Below are positions 1 to 8,041 of a DNA stretch of 61,800 bases, in pieces; within the stretch, counting starts at the first letter, position 1, and the number at the start of each line of letters is the position of its first letter. Source of the DNA: Arcobacter sp. (GTDB lineage: Bacteria; Campylobacterota; Campylobacteria; Campylobacterales; Arcobacteraceae); the NCBI GenBank assembly GCA_002869565.1, contig PKUJ01000021.1, positions 1-61,800 of the forward strand. Direction: 5' to 3'. The notes under the pieces were generated by a model. The model searched no databases. It was not told the DNA's origin and saw nothing but the letters and a program-made list of their open reading frames with translations. Position numbers and translations under genes: made by a program.

Positions 1-97
1 TTATATGTCACCTGTTGAATTTGAAGAAAAAATGTTACGTTTAGAAATAGTTGCTTAGAATATTAATTTATTTGTCTGATTTAGGGTTGACACATCA
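1..97 (+). mobile_element. 3' end of an IS3-family insertion sequence
   Basis: The window opens inside an insertion sequence. The last 18 codons of a transposase (2-58) are followed by about 40 bases ending in GGGTTGACACATCA at 84-97. The terminal TCA, read outward as TGATGTGTCAACCC, is the kind of end known for IS3-family elements, so position 97 is taken as the element's right boundary. The left end and target duplication lie outside the window. Immediately after 97 an unrelated reading frame continues without a start codon, which supports insertion into a gene. Boundary is inferred from one end only. Confidence 0.6.
2..58 (+). CDS. IS3-family transposase, C-terminal fragment
   Basis: This is the 3' part of a coding region that starts before the window. 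The visible C-terminus contains YMSPVEFEEKML followed by a short tail and TAG at 56-58. A (Y)xSPxEFE motif near the C-terminus is typical of the rve-domain OrfB transposase of IS3-family elements, which cuts and joins IS ends through a DDE active site. The catalytic residues are upstream and not visible. Family assignment rests on this short motif and on the IS-like end just downstream. Confidence 0.6.
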   Translation, partial: YMSPVEFEEKMLRLEIVA

Positions 98-268
98 GAA
101 GGTTTGATAGATATGTCTCATAATTTAGATAGTTCATTCGATAAAGACGTTAATACTCTTATAAATGGTCTAAGTGGAGTTAATAAGCTACTTGAATTAA
201 GTATGAGTTCTAAGCTATTTGGCTTGACTGAATATGTATCAATTAAAGGAGAAGTATATAAAGAATAA
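98..268 (+). pseudogene. 3' remnant of a gene cut by the insertion sequence
   Basis: An open frame of 56 codons runs from the IS boundary to TAA at 266-268. It encodes a hydrophilic, helix-prone tail rich in Leu, Ser and Asp (for example NLDSSFDKDVNTLINGLSG) and has no start codon at its 5' end. It therefore looks like the C-terminal end of a protein whose front part was separated by the IS. I do not recognise the family. It could be an older chromosomal gene or part of the neighbouring mobile element. Confidence 0.4.
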
Positions 269-1231
269 TTTAAGGCTTCATAGTGGAAGAAATGAACATC
301 AGCTTAATGATGTTAGCGAAGTATCCAAAATTGATACTTTAACATTTTTGTTAAACCTAAAAATCGTAGTGTGTCGAGTTTAGCTACTACCTACTTATAA
401 TCATGTCGAAAAAAAAAGACATGATTATAATCTAATAGATAATCACACTTCATTTTGAAAACGTAATCTTTGAACCATAACAAAACATAACTTCTGTTGT
501 ATAATTTTCTTCTATAAGTGCTGTTCTGTTGTTTTCTTTTGTATAATTCTCTCTTATGATGATCTAATCACTATTCAGGTCAAACCTTAACAAACCTTGA
601 CATTATCACTACATATAAAATGTAAAAGCATTTGATATAAACTCGTTATATTGGTTCTGCATTGTGCTATTAATTCCTTGCCTATAATAGACGTCTTACT
701 CATTGGACTTTTTGGCTCGACTTTATTTCGACTCAATCGCTTTAACTGTCCACTTTGTTTATCTAATCTTATTCATTCGGTTTGTTAATACAAGCCCATT
801 AATTAGGGTTTTAATCGTTTACTTTGTTGCTCTAAAATGTCAAGTTTTGTCTAGTTTTAAATATGAGGTTTTATCAGGTTTCAATGTTAGCATTTGTCTA
901 CATCTAAAAGAGAGGTTCAACCTTGCCCTAACCTTGTCATTATCTCAGTATAAATCTTTTGTTTGAATGTCATGTTTTGTTTGTTCGTTTACTGCATTAT
1001 GGACACTTTTAACCTCTTGTCCACTTTCATTAGGTAGAGCCATTTTTATCGAAACTAACGTGTCCACTTTTTCAACTGTTACCTATTTATATAAATGTTA
1101 GTATTTGTTAGTATTTCAACCCTTTGTAAAACCTTTGGAATAATCTTACTTTTCATGTCGATTTTAGCTAATTTTAGGTATCTCTGTAAGCCCCTTTTTA
1201 TAGGGGCTAATTTAATTTTGTATGGATTAAC
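269..1231. other. Noncoding left flank of the integrated element
   Basis: Nearly 1 kb without a convincing gene. It holds small hairpins (arms 319-325/333-339 and 339-344/349-354), a longer 13-bp hairpin (395-430), three exact copies of TGTCCACTTT (747-756, 1018-1027, 1061-1070), one GGACACTTTT (1001-1010), and imperfect repeats with a shared AACCTTG(A/T)CATTATC (about 594-608 and 930-944). Such short repeated motifs next to a putative Rep gene could be iterons or integrase arm sites; this is inference. The only long open frame, 703-966, starts with TTG, has no ribosome site and looks like noise. Confidence 0.5.
395..430. terminator. 13-bp hairpin with A-rich loop
   Basis: A perfect 13-bp inverted repeat, TTATAATCATGTC at 395-407 and its complement at 418-430, encloses a ten-base loop of mostly A. 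No gene ends close by on either strand; the nearest upstream stop is the gene remnant at 268. It may be the old terminator of that remnant, or a structural element of the mobile DNA. No U-tract of note follows on the plus strand. Confidence 0.35.
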
Positions 1232-1894
1232 TTATAGAGACTGAATTTCGACCTCTAAACCACTAAATCTCTTGATACCTTTTTGCATTTTTTTAAAGAT
1301 ACTTTCTATGTCCTTAAACGCAATCTTTTTGAAGTATTGACCTTTAAAACAAAACTCTAACCTTTCTAATGGATAAGATAATTTATCCTTCACAGTTTTG
1401 TTATAACATTTGATGTCTATTTGTTGATTTGTCTTTTTTTCTTTTTCTGTTTTGTAGTATGTTGTATATCCAATTTGATATGGTGTTCTCTTTTCTTGAA
1501 GTTCTTTAAATATACTTTGAGGAATCTTCTTCATATCAATAGCTATATCAATTCTACATATATGACTATTTTCTAACTTTTCTTTTAGTTCCAGTAAAAC
1601 ATCTTTTAAAAGATTTGATTTACTTGTGTAGCCATTGATACCTGCAAACTCTATAACTTGTACTTTATTACTAGCTGCGTATCTTTTGAGTGGTATTGTG
1701 CTACCGTTTGAAGTATGTATAATCTTTGCTTCAATTAAATGGCGTTTTGTCTTCTCTCCAAACTCTTCAAGCCATCTATCAGGAGCAAATACACTTACTG
1801 TCTTTACTTCCTCTACTATATAGTTTTCATCAAGCATATTTTCAAAAGTACAATTTTTAAGATTGATTGAATCTATAAATGCTTTACTGCTCAT
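1232..1894 (-). CDS. Putative replication-initiation protein of the integrated element
   Basis: 220 aa. The middle and end resemble the Rep_trans / phage CRI type of replication initiator: CRIDIAIDM at about residues 113-121 and IDIKCYNK followed by LERLEFCFKGQYF at about 158-190 match the pattern of a conserved RxDxAxD strand and a YxK ... RxE strand pair. Initiators of that group nick DNA to start rolling-circle replication of plasmids and filamentous phages. This protein is shorter than most, so it may be divergent or only distantly related. Its ATG overlaps the stop of the upstream 114-aa gene by one base (TAATG), so the two are probably translated together. I infer a role in replication of the mobile element; no catalytic tyrosine can be assigned with certainty. 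Confidence 0.4.
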   Translation of the reverse strand: MSSKAFIDSINLKNCTFENMLDENYIVEEVKTVSVFAPDRWLEEFGEKTKRHLIEAKIIHTSNGSTIPLKRYAASNKVQVIEFAGINGYTSKSNLLKDVLLELKEKLENSHICRIDIAIDMKKIPQSIFKELQEKRTPYQIGYTTYYKTEKEKKTNQQIDIKCYNKTVKDKLSYPLERLEFCFKGQYFKKIAFKDIESIFKKMQKGIKRFSGLEVEIQSL

Positions 1895-2238
1895 TACTTA
1901 TGCTTTTTCTTAACTATGTTATTCAGTATCTTTTGCTTTAATAGTTCTACTTCTTTACGAGCAATGTCACTATCAACTAAGCGATACTCTTCACATCTAA
2001 GTCCATCTATTCTGTAATTTAGAATATTTGAGAACTCTATTTCATTTCTAACCTCAGCAATGGGGTTAGTTATCTTGCTAAAGCCGTAGTTATTTGTTAA
2101 TTGGGATACTGACTCTTTTCTTAATAAGCCATCTAACATATTGACAGTACGCATATTATTGATTATGCTCCATTTTGTTTTAGTTCCTATTGGTTTCTTT
2201 CTATATCTTCTTATTTTTAAATCTTCATTTACTGACAT
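1894..2238 (-). CDS. Hypothetical protein of the integrated element (114 aa)
   Basis: A small basic protein with Arg/Lys-rich ends (IRRYRKKPIGTKTKW near the N-terminus, VKKKHK at the C-terminus), suggesting nucleic-acid binding. I do not recognise a family. It is the first of a two-gene pair with the Rep-like protein, sharing one base at the stop/start junction. The start ATG at 2238 is preceded on the coding strand by GGAAA, a plausible ribosome site. The position between an excisionase-like gene and a Rep-like gene points to a replication or regulatory accessory role, which is inference only. Confidence 0.5.
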   Translation of the reverse strand: MSVNEDLKIRRYRKKPIGTKTKWSIINNMRTVNMLDGLLRKESVSQLTNNYGFSKITNPIAEVRNEIEFSNILNYRIDGLRCEEYRLVDSDIARKEVELLKQKILNNIVKKKHK

Positions 2239-2387
2239 AATATTTCCTTTTTACCTATTTTTAGGCATTAAATTATTGACCTCATTTTATGAAGTACCTA
2301 TTTATCATATATTGTTAAAATAAAGTTTTTGAGGGATTATTTGTCTTTGAGATGTGATATAATTATGGTCTGAATATGCTTATACCA

Positions 2388-2420
2388 CCTCAGCAAATAG
2401 CCTTAAAACTTTTGTTGAGG
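2388..2420. other. Intergenic hairpin between the Xis-like and 114-aa genes
   Basis: CCTCAGCAAA (2388-2397) pairs with TTTGTTGAGG (2411-2420), ten pairs with one G-U, around a 13-base loop. It lies in the 225-base gap between two leftward genes. On the plus strand a TATAAT box sits 25 bases upstream (2358-2363), so the hairpin could belong to a small rightward transcript; alternatively it attenuates leftward readthrough. No U-tract marks it clearly as a terminator. Confidence 0.35.
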
Positions 2421-2463
2421 TTTCTATCCTACATATCAACTCCTTTACATAGTTTTAAAGTCA

Positions 2464-2685
2464 TTATGCACTCTTTGGAATTGTTTGATCTTGTAAGTAT
2501 CTGATAAGTTCTATTCTTGATATATGTATCTTGTTTCCAATTTTCACTATCTCAATTAAACCTTTATCAATCATCTTTTTAGCTGTTGGTATTCTTAACA
2601 GTTTCATGTCTTGTATATCTGCTAAATTGAAAAGGACACCCTCTGGGATAAGTTCGTTGTAGTTTGTTTGTGTTTGTGTAGTCAT
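2464..2685 (-). CDS. AlpA/excisionase-like helix-turn-helix protein
   Basis: 73 aa. Residues about 18-66 fit the small MerR-like winged-helix fold of AlpA/Xis proteins (HTH_17 group): LFNLADIQDMKLLRIPTAKKMI as the helix-turn-helix and GLIEIVKIGNKIHISRIEL as the wing, followed by a short helix. Such proteins bind att-site DNA and promote excision or act as regulators of integrated elements. An AGGAG ribosome site lies eight bases before the ATG. It lies downstream of the integrase gene in the same direction, a common arrangement in satellites and genomic islands. Confidence 0.65.
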   Translation of the reverse strand: MTTQTQTNYNELIPEGVLFNLADIQDMKLLRIPTAKKMIDKGLIEIVKIGNKIHISRIELIRYLQDQTIPKSA

Positions 2686-2794
2686 TCTATATACTCCTAT
2701 GTTTATTTATAGAAGTATAGTAATAGAATTTAGATTATTAGAATAGGCACATTTTGGTTAAATTTAGTAAAAGTATACCTATACAAAAGAGTAT

Positions 2795-3841
2795 TTACTT
2801 TTCATAATAATTATCAAATACATTGGGATTAACACTTGTTAATATTTTTTTTGCATAATTTCTTGCTTCATTTTTAGTCATTCCTAAAGCTTTTCCAATT
2901 TTTTTAAATGGTAAATAATTTGAATATTTTTGATCTCTAATTAGGTTAATTAGTTCCCTTAAATACACTTTTTTATGCTCTATATCATCATCTGTTAATA
3001 AGTTAAAGCCATCTAACAGTTGTTCTAATTGTTTCAAAGCAGTTTTTTTGTCAATATTAAGCAAGAGACCTTTTTGTGTATATCCTAAACTAAGACTTTC
3101 TTCCAATTTACCAAAGTGAAATGAATCATGTTCTTTGGAATATATAAAGCGATCGGTAGATAATTTATTCAAAAAATGAGGATAGCTATTTGTATACAAT
3201 CTACTATTTATTTTATCATTATGAAATATCTCTTCTAAATAATCAGCATGTGTATTGAAATCATTTAGTTCCTCATCTTTAATTATAAACTTTGTTAAAT
3301 CATAGTCATCTATTTTTCCTATTTTCATTTTTTTGATTTTCGTTTTTACCATTTTTAGCGTTGTTTCCATTGCCTCTTGCTTTAAGAAATTTGGTATTAA
3401 TTTAAATATTAATCTTTCATCTTCATTCGGTTGTTCAAAAAACTCTTCTAAGTTCTCTTTTATTCGTTCTTTTTGGAATAGAGGAAAGTCTTCTTCGAAA
3501 ATATGGTTAAAACTATCTTTTACTTTTGGGTATTCTTCAATTATAAGTTTATGCAGTATCCTTGTCATAGGTACACTTAGAAAAATCAAATAATCTAATA
3601 ATTGAAAAAAGTTAAGTTTGTAAATCATGCATAAATCGACTAAATTATGAAACCCTCTTTCTGTATTATCAATTCCACCCATAACTAAATCATCCATTAT
3701 GTAGTCTAATTCAATTTCTATTTTTCCAATTATATTAATATACATATTTGCAACTTTTAAACTTTTACTATCATCTAAATAGTCATTAAATATTAAATTT
3801 GATCTTTTTAAATACTCTCTTTGTGCTTCTTTTAAAGTCAT
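2795..3841 (-). CDS. Unknown 348-aa protein immediately downstream of integrase
   Basis: A soluble, acidic-and-lysine-rich, largely helical protein that I do not recognise. The C-terminal part contains FKKIGKALGMTKNEARNYAKKIL (about residues 315-337), which resembles a helix-turn-helix. No signal peptide or membrane segment is visible. The ATG at 3839-3841 is one base after the integrase stop codon (3843-3845), so in the leftward direction it is directly downstream and probably translationally coupled to the integrase. The premature stop in the integrase may reduce its translation by polarity. Cargo, regulation or element maintenance are all possible roles. Confidence 0.55.
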   Translation of the reverse strand: MTLKEAQREYLKRSNLIFNDYLDDSKSLKVANMYINIIGKIEIELDYIMDDLVMGGIDNTERGFHNLVDLCMIYKLNFFQLLDYLIFLSVPMTRILHKLIIEEYPKVKDSFNHIFEEDFPLFQKERIKENLEEFFEQPNEDERLIFKLIPNFLKQEAMETTLKMVKTKIKKMKIGKIDDYDLTKFIIKDEELNDFNTHADYLEEIFHNDKINSRLYTNSYPHFLNKLSTDRFIYSKEHDSFHFGKLEESLSLGYTQKGLLLNIDKKTALKQLEQLLDGFNLLTDDDIEHKKVYLRELINLIRDQKYSNYLPFKKIGKALGMTKNEARNYAKKILTSVNPNVFDNYYEK

Positions 3842-3842
3842 T

Positions 3843-5039
3843 CTAATTATCCTTACGCATCAAACTATTAAAGCTATCAGTTGCATTACTTGCTTGTTCT
3901 TTTGTTGTACTTGCGTATCTCTTCTCTGTTATTGCGATACTGCTATGTCCCAACATAGTACTTATATCTTGTATAGGTACACCATTTTGGACAAGTGTAG
4001 TAGCTATCATATGTCTTATATCATGTAATCTTAACTTTGGTAAGCATAAGGCTTTTAATAGGTTCTGAAAGTGAACCCTTGGTGTTTCCTTAGTGTATGA
4101 AAATACTTTAGTATCAGGGTTTTTTGATATATCTATCTTTCTTATTTTTGCTTGGCTTACAACTGCTTCAAACAAATAGTTATCAAGATTGTAAACTTGT
4201 TCTTTTTTACCCTTTGAGTTAGCCTTACCAATTCTAAAAGTTCTATTCTCTAAATTTATATCTGAAAACTTTAAAGCTAAAATTTAGTTTATTCTTCTAC
4301 CTGTAAGAGAAAATGCAAATATATTCTTTATTTCTTCATACTGATAGAATACCTCATCATTTATAGTGATTTTTGAGTACTCTCTCATAGCTCCTATAAT
4401 CTTTTTAGTATCTTTAAAGGTTAATGTATATAAAACTTCATTATCTACCTCAGGGAGTTCTAATTTACTCCAATCAAGGCTAAGTTCTTTTAAAAATACT
4501 TTGAGTGTTCTTGCATATAGTACTACTGTTGCATTAGCTTTACTTTTAAGTAAGTTATTCACAATCTTTTGAACATCTTCAACACTAATACTAATAAATG
4601 ATTTATCATGTAAAGGTTTTGAATGTTTCATTAGTGTAGTTGAATAGTTTTGCATTGTTGAGGGTCTTGCAGATATGCTTTTAGTTTCAAGAAATGATTC
4701 CACCTTATCAATGAAGCTCATATTATAGTTCTTATCTAAAGTAGTAACTTTCTTAATCTCTCTTACTGTTCCATCTCTATGAAGTTTTTCTCTTATTGTT
4801 ATTCTTTCACTTGCAACAAATTCAAGAGCTTTAATAAAAGTTTTGTTTTTTGTTGAAAAGGTAAATACTTTTTTTCCATTAATATTATTGACTTTAGTTC
4901 TAATCTGTATTTTAAAACTAACACCGTTTATAAGCTTCTCAGCTTGTTTTGATGAGGTAATAGGCTCATTACTTTCACAAAACAAGTAAATGCCTTTACA
5001 GTCTTTATTGGGTATTTGAACACTCACATACTTAAACAT
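3843..5039 (-). pseudogene. Tyrosine recombinase (integrase) with one in-frame stop
   Basis: A phage-type integrase of 398 codons whose frame is interrupted once, by TAA at 4284-4286. Reading through that codon gives a continuous protein, so the lesion is a nonsense change rather than a frameshift; the context TGRRIN-stop-ILALKFSDI suggests an original Glu codon (GAA). The N-terminal arm and core-binding region lie in 5039-4284. The first catalytic Arg is in TGRRIN just before the stop. The rest of the active site is downstream: HDIRH, LGHSS and the nucleophile Tyr in KRYAST. An AAGG ribosome site lies seven bases before the ATG. Internal restart at TTG 4175 would lack the first catalytic Arg. 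The enzyme would integrate and excise the element; as written it should be inactive unless the stop is suppressed. Confidence 0.85.
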
Positions 5040-5205
5040 TTTAAAACCTTATATTAGGGACACTTTACAAAAAATCACAAAAGACTCTTAGAAGGACACT
5101 TTTTAATATTTATTTATGTATAATTATATCTAGTTATATTTGATAGTTTTCTTAGATAATCGATATATAGGTCTTAAATAGGCACTTAGAATTGTTCATA
5201 GTTGT
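5040..5205. other. Right flank of the integrated element, possible att region
   Basis: The 166 bases between the integrase start and the end of the TIGR02757-family gene are AT-rich and noncoding. They contain GGACACTTT twice (5058-5066 and 5094-5102), a motif also found at 1001-1009 on the other side of the element. Integrase arm sites commonly lie here, upstream of int, and many integrases target the 3' end of a gene, which fits the gene ending at 5206. A clear core repeat could not be defined by eye. Confidence 0.35.
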
Positions 5206-5985
5206 TTAGATTTTCTTCTCTTGACCAATTCTATACAAAGCAAAATCATATTTGATAGGGTCCCTCGGTTCAAACTCTTTTAATTTATTTGTTATTTCAA
5301 TTGCAGATTTTAGGTCATATGTTTTTCTTTGTAGTAAACCCAATTTCTGAGATACTTTAAAAGTATGCGTATCAAGGGGTAGAATTAAATCTTTTTTATC
5401 AACTTCTTTCCAAAGTCCTAAATCAAGCTCATCACTTCTTACCATCCATCTTAAAAACATATTCCATCTTTTATATGGGGCATTTCCTATCTCTTTTATA
5501 AGTCCTTGTTTATCTCTTTTAAAAGGGGATGATACTAAAAAAGTAAAACCTTGAGACTTATAGTTTGCTACATTGTGTATTTTATTAATTACACAATCTA
5601 AGCCTTCAAAAATTGAGTTCTCTTTTCTGTAGACTTCTTTGAAAATATTATTTAAACTATCTTCTAATTTCATTCTTCTAAATGTTTTAAATATTTTTTT
5701 TACATCTTCACTATTTTGAAACCTATAATAAAAGCCTTCTAATTCTTTATCTATTGTTGTTTCACTTTCATTTAATAAAGAAAAATCAAAACTATCCAAA
5801 AATTTAACAATAAGTTTTGCATTTCCATATGCAAATAAAGCACAAAGTAATATTATATATTCATCATCGTACCGGCTTGCGACTAAAAGTGGATCAGGTT
5901 TATCATATGATAATTCAAAATTGTTATTTCTAGATTTTACTTCTATATCAAGAAGTTCTTTTAATTTTTTATCTTTTTTTGTCAT
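5206..5985 (-). CDS. TIGR02757 family protein
   Basis: 259 aa, about the usual length for this family of uncharacterised bacterial proteins. Recognisable features are PDPLLVASRYDDEYIILLCALFAYGNAKLIVKFL near the N-terminus, RWNMFLRWMVR in the middle, and LPLDTHTFKVSQKLGL followed by FEPRDPIKYDFALYRIG at the end; the last parts recall a helix-hairpin-helix DNA-glycosylase-like fold, but no enzymatic activity is established that I know of. Its ATG overlaps the stop of the upstream sir2 gene by four bases, so it is the last gene of a hipB-hipA-sir2 operon. The element-borne integrase lies just beyond its 3' end. Confidence 0.7.
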   Translation of the reverse strand: MTKKDKKLKELLDIEVKSRNNNFELSYDKPDPLLVASRYDDEYIILLCALFAYGNAKLIVKFLDSFDFSLLNESETTIDKELEGFYYRFQNSEDVKKIFKTFRRMKLEDSLNNIFKEVYRKENSIFEGLDCVINKIHNVANYKSQGFTFLVSSPFKRDKQGLIKEIGNAPYKRWNMFLRWMVRSDELDLGLWKEVDKKDLILPLDTHTFKVSQKLGLLQRKTYDLKSAIEITNKLKEFEPRDPIKYDFALYRIGQEKKI

Positions 5986-6692
5986 ATTCTTTTTTCATTT
6001 ATAAAATTTTCTATATCTTGCTCTATTTTTAATATTGCTGTTGTTGCACATTCATAATATTTTTTGTTAAAACACTCTTCTATTATAGCTTCACTTGACT
6101 CAAAATTATTTAGTATTGTAAAATCTGCATATTGTGTTAAAAATGATACATCAATAACATATCCACTAGTTCCAATAACTACTAATAACCCGCACTCCTC
6201 AAGTTTTTTATACATTTCTTCATAATTAGGTGCCATTTCTCCAAAAAAGACTATATTTGGACGCATTTTTCCAGCACATTTTTTACAAATGATATTTGAA
6301 TTATTTTGTTCTTCATATGCAATATTTATAATATCAGCACAAGACATACATTTAATCTCTGGTAAAAAACCATGCAAGTGTAAAACATCTTTACAATTTA
6401 CTTTTTCAAACATATCGTCTACATTTTGAGTTATCACTTCTATTAAATCAGGATATTTGTCTTTTAACTTAGCAATTGTTTTATGGGCTATATTTGCATT
6501 TTTATCAGATATCTCTTTTCTTCTTTGATTATAAAATTTTATTGTAGCTTCATAATTAGTATCTAAACATCCTGCACTACAAATATCTTCTATTTTATGA
6601 TTTTCCCAAAGACCATCAGTATCTCTAAAAGTAGAGATTCCACTAGGTTTTGAAATTCCAGCTCCTGTTAAAATAATTACTTTTTTATCCAT
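5982..6692 (-). CDS. Sir2-family NAD-dependent protein deacylase
   Basis: 236 aa, the length of bacterial CobB-type sirtuins. The NAD-binding motif GAGISKPSGISTFRD is at residues 10-24, QNVD at 89-92, the catalytic His at 107 in LHGFL, and a four-Cys zinc site at C115, C118, C136 and C139. Sirtuins remove acyl groups from lysines using NAD. The complete zinc module and catalytic His make it a deacylase-type Sir2, unlike many Sir2 domains of phage-defence NADases. It sits 26 bases after hipA in the same direction and overlaps the next gene by four bases, so co-expression with the HipBA pair is likely. Confidence 0.85.
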   Translation of the reverse strand: MDKKVIILTGAGISKPSGISTFRDTDGLWENHKIEDICSAGCLDTNYEATIKFYNQRRKEISDKNANIAHKTIAKLKDKYPDLIEVITQNVDDMFEKVNCKDVLHLHGFLPEIKCMSCADIINIAYEEQNNSNIICKKCAGKMRPNIVFFGEMAPNYEEMYKKLEECGLLVVIGTSGYVIDVSFLTQYADFTILNNFESSEAIIEECFNKKYYECATTAILKIEQDIENFINEKRI

Positions 6693-6718
6693 AGTTTATT
6701 CCAATTTTTTTATTCTAT

Positions 6719-8041
6719 TTATATTTTTTTATTCATAATATCAATTCTTAAATTTTTTAATATGCTTTGTTTTAACTCTTTATCAACATTATACTCATCC
6801 GCTAAAACTTCAAACTTTTTAAATTCATTTATTGTATTTTCGATTATCTGCAAAGATTGTTTTTTTGATAAATTACAATACTTTCCAAAAGTAATTATAT
6901 CATCAATATTAAAATCATCTTGTTTTGCATTTAATTTTATTTGATGTACTCTAGTCCATTTTCCTAATGGATCATAAGAATAAATCATATCGAAGGCTGG
7001 GGATAAACTCCATTTTCCCCTTTTATCCATTAAAAAACCAAAGTTTTTTGTATGGTCATCTTGGTTCCTTCCTATAATATTAAATACTGCTCGACTAAAG
7101 ATTTCACTAACATCATCTTGACCTAAGCCTAACTCTCTAATATTAAGGATTAACTGTTCATAGGAGTAAGCTCCTGTTATATCTCTATCAAAATGAGATA
7201 AACCAGCCCATGATATATAGTGAAGCTTTGTTGTTTTTGCATTTTCTACTATCCTATCAAATCTTTTTATCAAAAAATGAAAATTGTCTCCATCGATAAT
7301 ATAATCAGTTTCTGGCATATTAATTTCACAATTTTTAGCTAATTTACTATAAATATATTCTATTTTGGTCATTCCTTTTGGATCTTTTGAATCTCTATCT
7401 TGATTGGATGCAGAATCAAATTTTAATAACCAATATGTAAAATCTCCATTATATAAAGTAGTTCCATCATATAAAATATTATCTTTATCTTTAGCTACTA
7501 AGGCTTTAGCTCTTGCACCGCCTGCACTAGAACCAACTTTTATCAAATTTAATGCTTCTTGTTTAGTTTTTGTGTTTTCAAGTTTCTTATGTAAATCACT
7601 TTTTTTGTTTAATACAATTTCCGCAAGTTCTGACAATGAAGTTATATCTAATAATCCAGTACTTTCCAAACCATCTTCAAATGCACTTGGATAATATTCT
7701 AAAGCACCCATCCCTCTTTTCCCTACATATAGTAATCTATCTAGTGTAGAAATATCAGATTGTGGTATTTTTTGCTCTGCCATAAATTGATCAATCAGTT
7801 GATTCCCAAATTTATCAGGTAAGGAGTCTGTAAAAACACCTGGTATTCCTTTAAATGTTCTAAAACTAATATCTTCAAAAGAGAATTTATCAGGAGGATA
7901 CTTCATCAATAAAGGAGAAGGATATATCTTTGAAATCATGAAATTTTCATCATACTCAAACTGTGCAATATTTGAATTTTCGGGATATCCTAAATACCCT
8001 ATTGTAGTTCCCCACAATTTAACCTCTACTACTTTACTCAT
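6719..8041 (-). CDS. hipA: HipA-family kinase toxin
   Basis: 440 aa, full length for HipA. The N-terminal subdomain (about residues 1-115) contains GIPGVFTDSLPDKFG at 66-79; a Gly/Ser-rich nucleotide loop VGSSAGGARAKA is at 169-180; FLIKRFDR is at 256-263; the catalytic segment NIIGRNQDDHTKNF is at 321-334 and the metal-binding SPAFD at 347-351. HipA toxins are serine/threonine kinases; E. coli HipA phosphorylates glutamyl-tRNA synthetase and induces persistence, but the target here is unknown. All key motifs are intact. It overlaps hipB by four bases (8038-8041), as usual for a toxin following its antitoxin. Confidence 0.85.
   Translation of the reverse strand: MSKVVEVKLWGTTIGYLGYPENSNIAQFEYDENFMISKIYPSPLLMKYPPDKFSFEDISFRTFKGIPGVFTDSLPDKFGNQLIDQFMAEQKIPQSDISTLDRLLYVGKRGMGALEYYPSAFEDGLESTGLLDITSLSELAEIVLNKKSDLHKKLENTKTKQEALNLIKVGSSAGGARAKALVAKDKDNILYDGTTLYNGDFTYWLLKFDSASNQDRDSKDPKGMTKIEYIYSKLAKNCEINMPETDYIIDGDNFHFLIKRFDRIVENAKTTKLHYISWAGLSHFDRDITGAYSYEQLILNIRELGLGQDDVSEIFSRAVFNIIGRNQDDHTKNFGFLMDKRGKWSLSPAFDMIYSYDPLGKWTRVHQIKLNAKQDDFNIDDIITFGKYCNLSKKQSLQIIENTINEFKKFEVLADEYNVDKELKQSILKNLRIDIMNKKI

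Noticed and set aside
319-354. Two short hairpins (AAGTATC/GATACTT and TTAACA/TGTTAA)
   Set aside because: Stems of 6-7 bp are common in AT-rich DNA and no gene end or start is close enough to give them a role.
703-966. 87-codon open frame with hydrophobic product in the left flank
   Set aside because: It starts at TTG without a ribosome site, its composition follows local T-richness, and no family is recognisable.
3843-4175. C-terminal half of the integrase as a separate small gene
   Set aside because: It is in frame with the N-terminal half and separated only by one stop codon; the region between reads as integrase, so it is one broken gene.
504-5219. ATTTTCTTCT at 504-513 and 5210-5219 as a possible att core repeat
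   Set aside because: A 10-base match in DNA this AT-rich is expected by chance, and flanking bases do not extend it.
5982-6692. Sir2 as a defence NADase (for example with a partner Argonaute or STAND protein)
   Set aside because: It is short, has the full zinc site and catalytic His of deacylases, and no defence partner lies next to it apart from HipBA.
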